Shown here piece by piece: positions 33,859 through 33,919 of a stretch of DNA of 33,919 nt (its first letter is position 1; every line of letters begins with the position of its first letter). This DNA is from Stenocarpella maydis (taxonomy: Eukaryota; Ascomycota; Sordariomycetes; Diaporthales; Diaporthaceae), in the NCBI GenBank assembly GCA_002270565.1, contig NQMI01000053.1, positions 236,654 to 270,572 on the forward strand, read 5' to 3'. Both the position numbers and the translations under genes were made by a program. The notes beneath the pieces are model-generated. The model searched no databases. It was not told the DNA's origin and worked only from the letters and a program-made list of their open reading frames with translations.

Positions 33859-33919
33859 TATTCTGAGGTTTAGGGGAACCGGTATATTTTAGAATCTGGA
33901 GGAAAACCAGCCTTAGCAT
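33859..33919 (+). mobile_element. Start of a 3' LTR, RIP-mutated, cut by the window end
   Basis: These 61 bases align without gaps to 1479-1539, with 13 differences. Twelve are C-to-T or G-to-A in this copy (for example gtgtgttcc becomes gtatatttt) and one is A-to-G. The LTR start TG has become TA. The match proves that one element family lies at both ends of the window, and the direction of change shows that this copy was exposed to RIP. Confidence 0.8.

Noticed and set aside
1..33919. tRNA, rRNA, CRISPR and telomeric repeats
   Set aside because: Looked for and not seen; no cloverleaf with box A/B, no spacer-repeat array and no TTAGGG runs.

Overview
The window looks like part of a filamentous ascomycete genome, most probably a Sordariomycete. 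The reasons are short introns (54-193 bp in the intact genes, with GCTGAC/GCTAAC-type branch sites), unmistakable fungal proteins, and a bipartite base composition. GC-balanced gene-bearing DNA in the middle is flanked by AT-rich blocks whose damage is mostly C-to-T and G-to-A, the signature of repeat-induced point mutation (RIP). No tRNA, rRNA or CRISPR was seen.

Layout. 1-4687: AT-rich RIP-eroded compartment, containing one well-preserved, GC-balanced probable LTR (1479-1863). 4688-6136 (-): a broken fungal NLR (NACHT) gene cut off at the compartment edge. 6137-10153: a 4-kb stretch with no recognisable gene, becoming pyrimidine-rich and carrying a 12-bp minisatellite. 10154-11800 (+): bifunctional PFK-2/FBPase-2, four exons, 445 aa. 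12577-14380 (+): DEAD-box helicase HAS1, two exons, 582 aa. 14970-15969 (-): Syn8-like Qc-SNARE, two exons, 306 aa. 16708-18616 (+): cytochrome P450, four exons, 536 aa, divergent from the SNARE. 19675-20238 (-): small predicted secreted protein, 187 aa. 20239-22310: no gene recognised. 22311-26310: a graveyard zone with a RIP-eroded fragment, a C2H2 zinc-finger pseudogene and an amidoligase-like pseudogene. 26311-33919: the right RIP compartment, with a transposon ORF relic, a fresher LTR-like insertion (27259-27830), a decayed Ty3/gypsy pol (RNase H, integrase), about 4 kb of further decayed sequence, then a polypurine tract and the first 61 bp of an LTR of the same family as the left one.

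How it fits together. The five intact genes cover glycolytic control (fructose-2,6-bisphosphate), 60S/40S ribosome assembly, endosomal membrane fusion, an oxidative enzyme of unknown substrate and a secreted protein. They are ordinary neighbours rather than one pathway. The part with most biology to explain is the border zone: three gene relics from fungus-specific families (NLR, C2H2 regulator-like, amidoligase-like) lie at or near the edges of transposon-rich DNA, and most of their nonsense codons are of CAG/CAA-to-TAG/TAA or TGG-to-TGA type. I did not find a convincing new biological system.
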